A DNA stretch of 64,000 nucleotides, taken from NCBI RefSeq assembly GCF_006489205.2, contig NZ_VFYR02000002.1, forward strand, positions 1-64,000, read 5' to 3'. The translations under genes were made by a program, and so were the position numbers. The first letter of the stretch is position 1. The number at the start of each line of letters is the position of its first letter. Shown in pieces: positions 62,090 through 64,000 of this stretch. The notes below the pieces were generated by a model. That model saw only the letters and a list, made by a program, of their open reading frames with translations, made no database searches and was not told the origin of the DNA. The stretch comes from Brevibacterium sp. XM4083 (GTDB lineage: Bacteria; Actinomycetota; Actinomycetes; Actinomycetales; Brevibacteriaceae).

Positions 62090-64000
62090 ATGTCCACACG
62101 ACGACTGCGCACCGGCGTGCTGAGCACGGCCGCGGTGCTGGCTCTGCTCACCCCGGCCACCGGGGTGTCCGCGGCCCGGGCGGCCGACGGTCCGCCCGAT
62201 CTCTACGAAGGCCACGTCCAAGTCGACCGGGGGACCCCCGCCGACCCCGAGGTGCTCACCGGTCAGGTCTTCGACGACACCAATGAGAACTCGCGTCTCG
62301 ACGGCGACGAGGAGGGCATCCCCGGGGTGTCCGTGACCAACGGCCTCGACGTCGTCGAGACCGACGGCAGCGGCACGTACCGGCTCCCGGTGCGGGAGAA
62401 CATGACCGTATCGGTGACGCAGCCGAGCGGCTGGCAGGTCCCGGTCGACGCCGACAACGTCGCCCAGTTCAGCTACAACCACCTGCCCGAGGGCTCACCC
62501 GACCTCGAATACGGTGGGATCGCTCCGACCGGAGGGACCCCGCGGGCGGTGAACTTCCCGATGATCGCCTCGGCGGCGACCGCCTCGGCGGATCAGGAGT
62601 GCGCGATCGCCTCCGACACGCAGACCTACGACATGACCGAGGTCGGCTACGCACGGGACGGGGCGGTCAAGGACCTGGCCGACCGCACGGACTACGGGGC
62701 GTGCGGGGTGCTCCTCCTCGGCGACAACGTCGGCGACGACCTCAGCCTCAACGACGACCTGCGCGATCTCTACGCCGCGATGAACGGTCCGGTCCGGGTC
62801 GCGCCGGGCAACCACGACCAGGACTACGACGCGACCGACGACGCCCACGCCCTTGACACGTTCCGCAATGACTTCGGACCCGCCTACTTCTCCTACGACG
62901 TCGGTGACACGCACTTCGTCGTCCTCGACAGCATCGAGTACTCGGGAGATCCCGAGACGAAGTCGTACACGGAGTCGATCAGCCAGGAGCAGCTGACGTG
63001 GCTGGAGAACGACCTGAAGAGCGTGCCGCGCAGCGCGCAGGTCGTCGTCGCCGCGCACGCCCCGGTCGTCACCCACCGTGAGGTCGTCGTCGACAACGCC
63101 GCCGACCTCTATTCGGTGCTCTCCGACTATCCGAATGCCGTCACCGTCGGCGGGCACACGCATACCCTGGAGAACCTCGTGGCCGGGGAGAGCCGTGAGG
63201 AATGGAAGGAGGCGGGCATCGACGAGCTGCCGAGGACGCAGCTCGTCGCCGGAGCGGTCTCCGGGGACTGGTACTCGGGCGGACTCAACGCCGAGGGTCT
63301 GCCGTACGCGTTCACCTCCGACGCCGCCGAACCCGGGGTGCTCACTCTCTCCTTCGACGGTGCGCAGCGCTCGGAGCGCTACACCGTGCGCGGGGAATCA
63401 CCTGATCATCAGCTCCTCCTCGGCGTCAACTCCCCGAGCTGGCGGGCCTGGGCACAGGAGGCACAGGAGGCACAGGACGCCGAGACGACCGATGAGGCCC
63501 CGGCGCCGTTCTCCGAGAAGGTCGTCACCCGCAGCGACCTGCGCGCCGGTGAGACCTGGCTGACGTCGAGCTTCCTCGCCGGGAGCTCGGATGCCCGGGT
63601 CGAGGTGAGCATCGACGGCGCGGCCCCGGTCGTCGCCGAGCACACGCAGCCGGGGCGCGGGGAGGCGCTGCGGAAGGGGTGGGAGTACACCGACCCGTAC
63701 ACGGCCACGCGCAACCTCACGACCTCCGGCAACGTCGGCCAGACGAGTTCCCACCTGTGGCGCGCACCGCTGCCCGGGGACCTCGACCTCGGCACGCACA
63801 GTGCTCAGGTCACCGGCACCGACCGCTACGGCCGTTCGTTCACCGAGACCGTGCGCTTCACCGTCGTCGAGGACGAGGCTGCGGCGGCGAAGGTCTCACG
63901 CGAGCAGCTCGGCACCGGCGGCCTCCCGCTGCAGACCGAGCGGGCCGATGACGGAGCCGACCGTCCGGGACTCGATTCCGAGGAGGCGCGCGAGGCCGGC
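62090..64000 (+). CDS. Secreted calcineurin-like metallophosphoesterase, 5' part
   Basis: The frame is open from ATG 62090 (AAGGAG upstream) to the window edge, 637 codons, so the C-terminus is missing. Signal peptide (VLSTAAVLALLTPATGVSAARA, cleavage near 29). An N-terminal beta domain (about 50-125, VLTGQVFDDTNENSRLDGDEEGIPGVSVTNG, a SdrD-B/calcineurin-N-like fold). Catalytic domain: ASDTQTYD, LLLGDNVGDDL, APGNHDQDY, AAHAPV and GGHTHTLEN, the metallophosphoesterase motifs. An AQEAQEAQD repeat (9-nt unit, near 63452-63478) precedes a further C-terminal beta region. Likely an extracellular phosphodiesterase or phosphatase. Confidence 0.9.
   Translation, partial: MSTRRLRTGVLSTAAVLALLTPATGVSAARAADGPPDLYEGHVQVDRGTPADPEVLTGQVFDDTNENSRLDGDEEGIPGVSVTNGLDVVETDGSGTYRLPVRENMTVSVTQPSGWQVPVDADNVAQFSYNHLPEGSPDLEYGGIAPTGGTPRAVNFPMIASAATASADQECAIASDTQTYDMTEVGYARDGAVKDLADRTDYGACGVLLLGDNVGDDLSLNDDLRDLYAAMNGPVRVAPGNHDQDYDATDDAHALDTFRNDFGPAYFSYDVGDTHFVVLDSIEYSGDPETKSYTESISQEQLTWLENDLKSVPRSAQVVVAAHAPVVTHREVVVDNAADLYSVLSDYPNAVTVGGHTHTLENLVAGESREEWKEAGIDELPRTQLVAGAVSGDWYSGGLNAEGLPYAFTSDAAEPGVLTLSFDGAQRSERYTVRGESPDHQLLLGVNSPSWRAWAQEAQEAQDAETTDEAPAPFSEKVVTRSDLRAGETWLTSSFLAGSSDARVEVSIDGAAPVVAEHTQPGRGEALRKGWEYTDPYTATRNLTTSGNVGQTSSHLWRAPLPGDLDLGTHSAQVTGTDRYGRSFTETVRFTVVEDEAAAAKVSREQLGTGGLPLQTERADDGADRPGLDSEEAREAG

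Overview
The window is a 64 kb piece of a high-GC actinobacterial chromosome. Coding regions are strongly GC3-biased, GTG and TTG starts are common, and many genes appear to be leaderless. The gene set (DUF222/HNH family protein, MshB for mycothiol, FolP2, actinobacterial DapD, monomeric isocitrate dehydrogenase, PdxR with PdxST, alternate-signal-peptide proteins with a SipW peptidase) points to Actinomycetota near Micrococcales. Brevibacterium is my best guess, by inference only. No tRNA, rRNA, CRISPR array or insertion sequence was seen.

Layout. 1-2.5 kb is an accessory-looking end: a partial HNH gene, a HhH-GPD protein and an AT-richer stand-alone PD-(D/E)XK nuclease. 2.6-7 kb holds YchJ, a DUF2087-MFS pair behind a structured leader that resembles the yybP-ykoY (Mn2+) riboswitch, a phosphoribosyltransferase and a carboxylesterase. 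7.2-13 kb is a surface-structure cluster: a vWA adhesin, three SipW-substrate-like proteins, a SipW-type signal peptidase and an LPXTG protein, followed by a convergent LuxR-type ATPase regulator. 16-24.6 kb contains an AlkZ-like protein, a lipid-kinase homologue, the coupled pdxS-pdxT-herA operon with divergent pdxR, a phosphopantetheinyl transferase and a LapA-domain protein. 24.7-33 kb is mostly metabolic: icd, tdk, hydrolases, a DASS transporter, an old yellow enzyme and an MBL hydrolase. 33-39.5 kb is a complete oligopeptide/dipeptide ABC transporter operon.

From 39.7 kb to 62 kb the order typA, mshB, fdxA, dapC, gltA, dapD<>dapE, LOG, folP2, DivIVA-like, glycosyltransferase, DUF3117, O-methyltransferase, tatB, mrp, DUF1003, MgtE_N resembles the conserved actinobacterial backbone around Rv1165-Rv1232c of Mycobacterium tuberculosis, from memory. 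The sigE-rseA-htrA and glgA-glgC genes expected there are absent. The window ends inside a secreted metallophosphoesterase gene.

Three themes are worth attention. First, short tandem repeats with unrelated units sit directly after stop codons at about nine loci, and in several the first unit contains the stop codon itself. Second, many genes have a -10-like hexamer exactly 6-7 nt before the ATG (leaderless), including a symmetric back-to-back pair for dapD and dapE. Third, the SipW cluster looks like a self-contained surface-fibre system with no sortase gene in the window.
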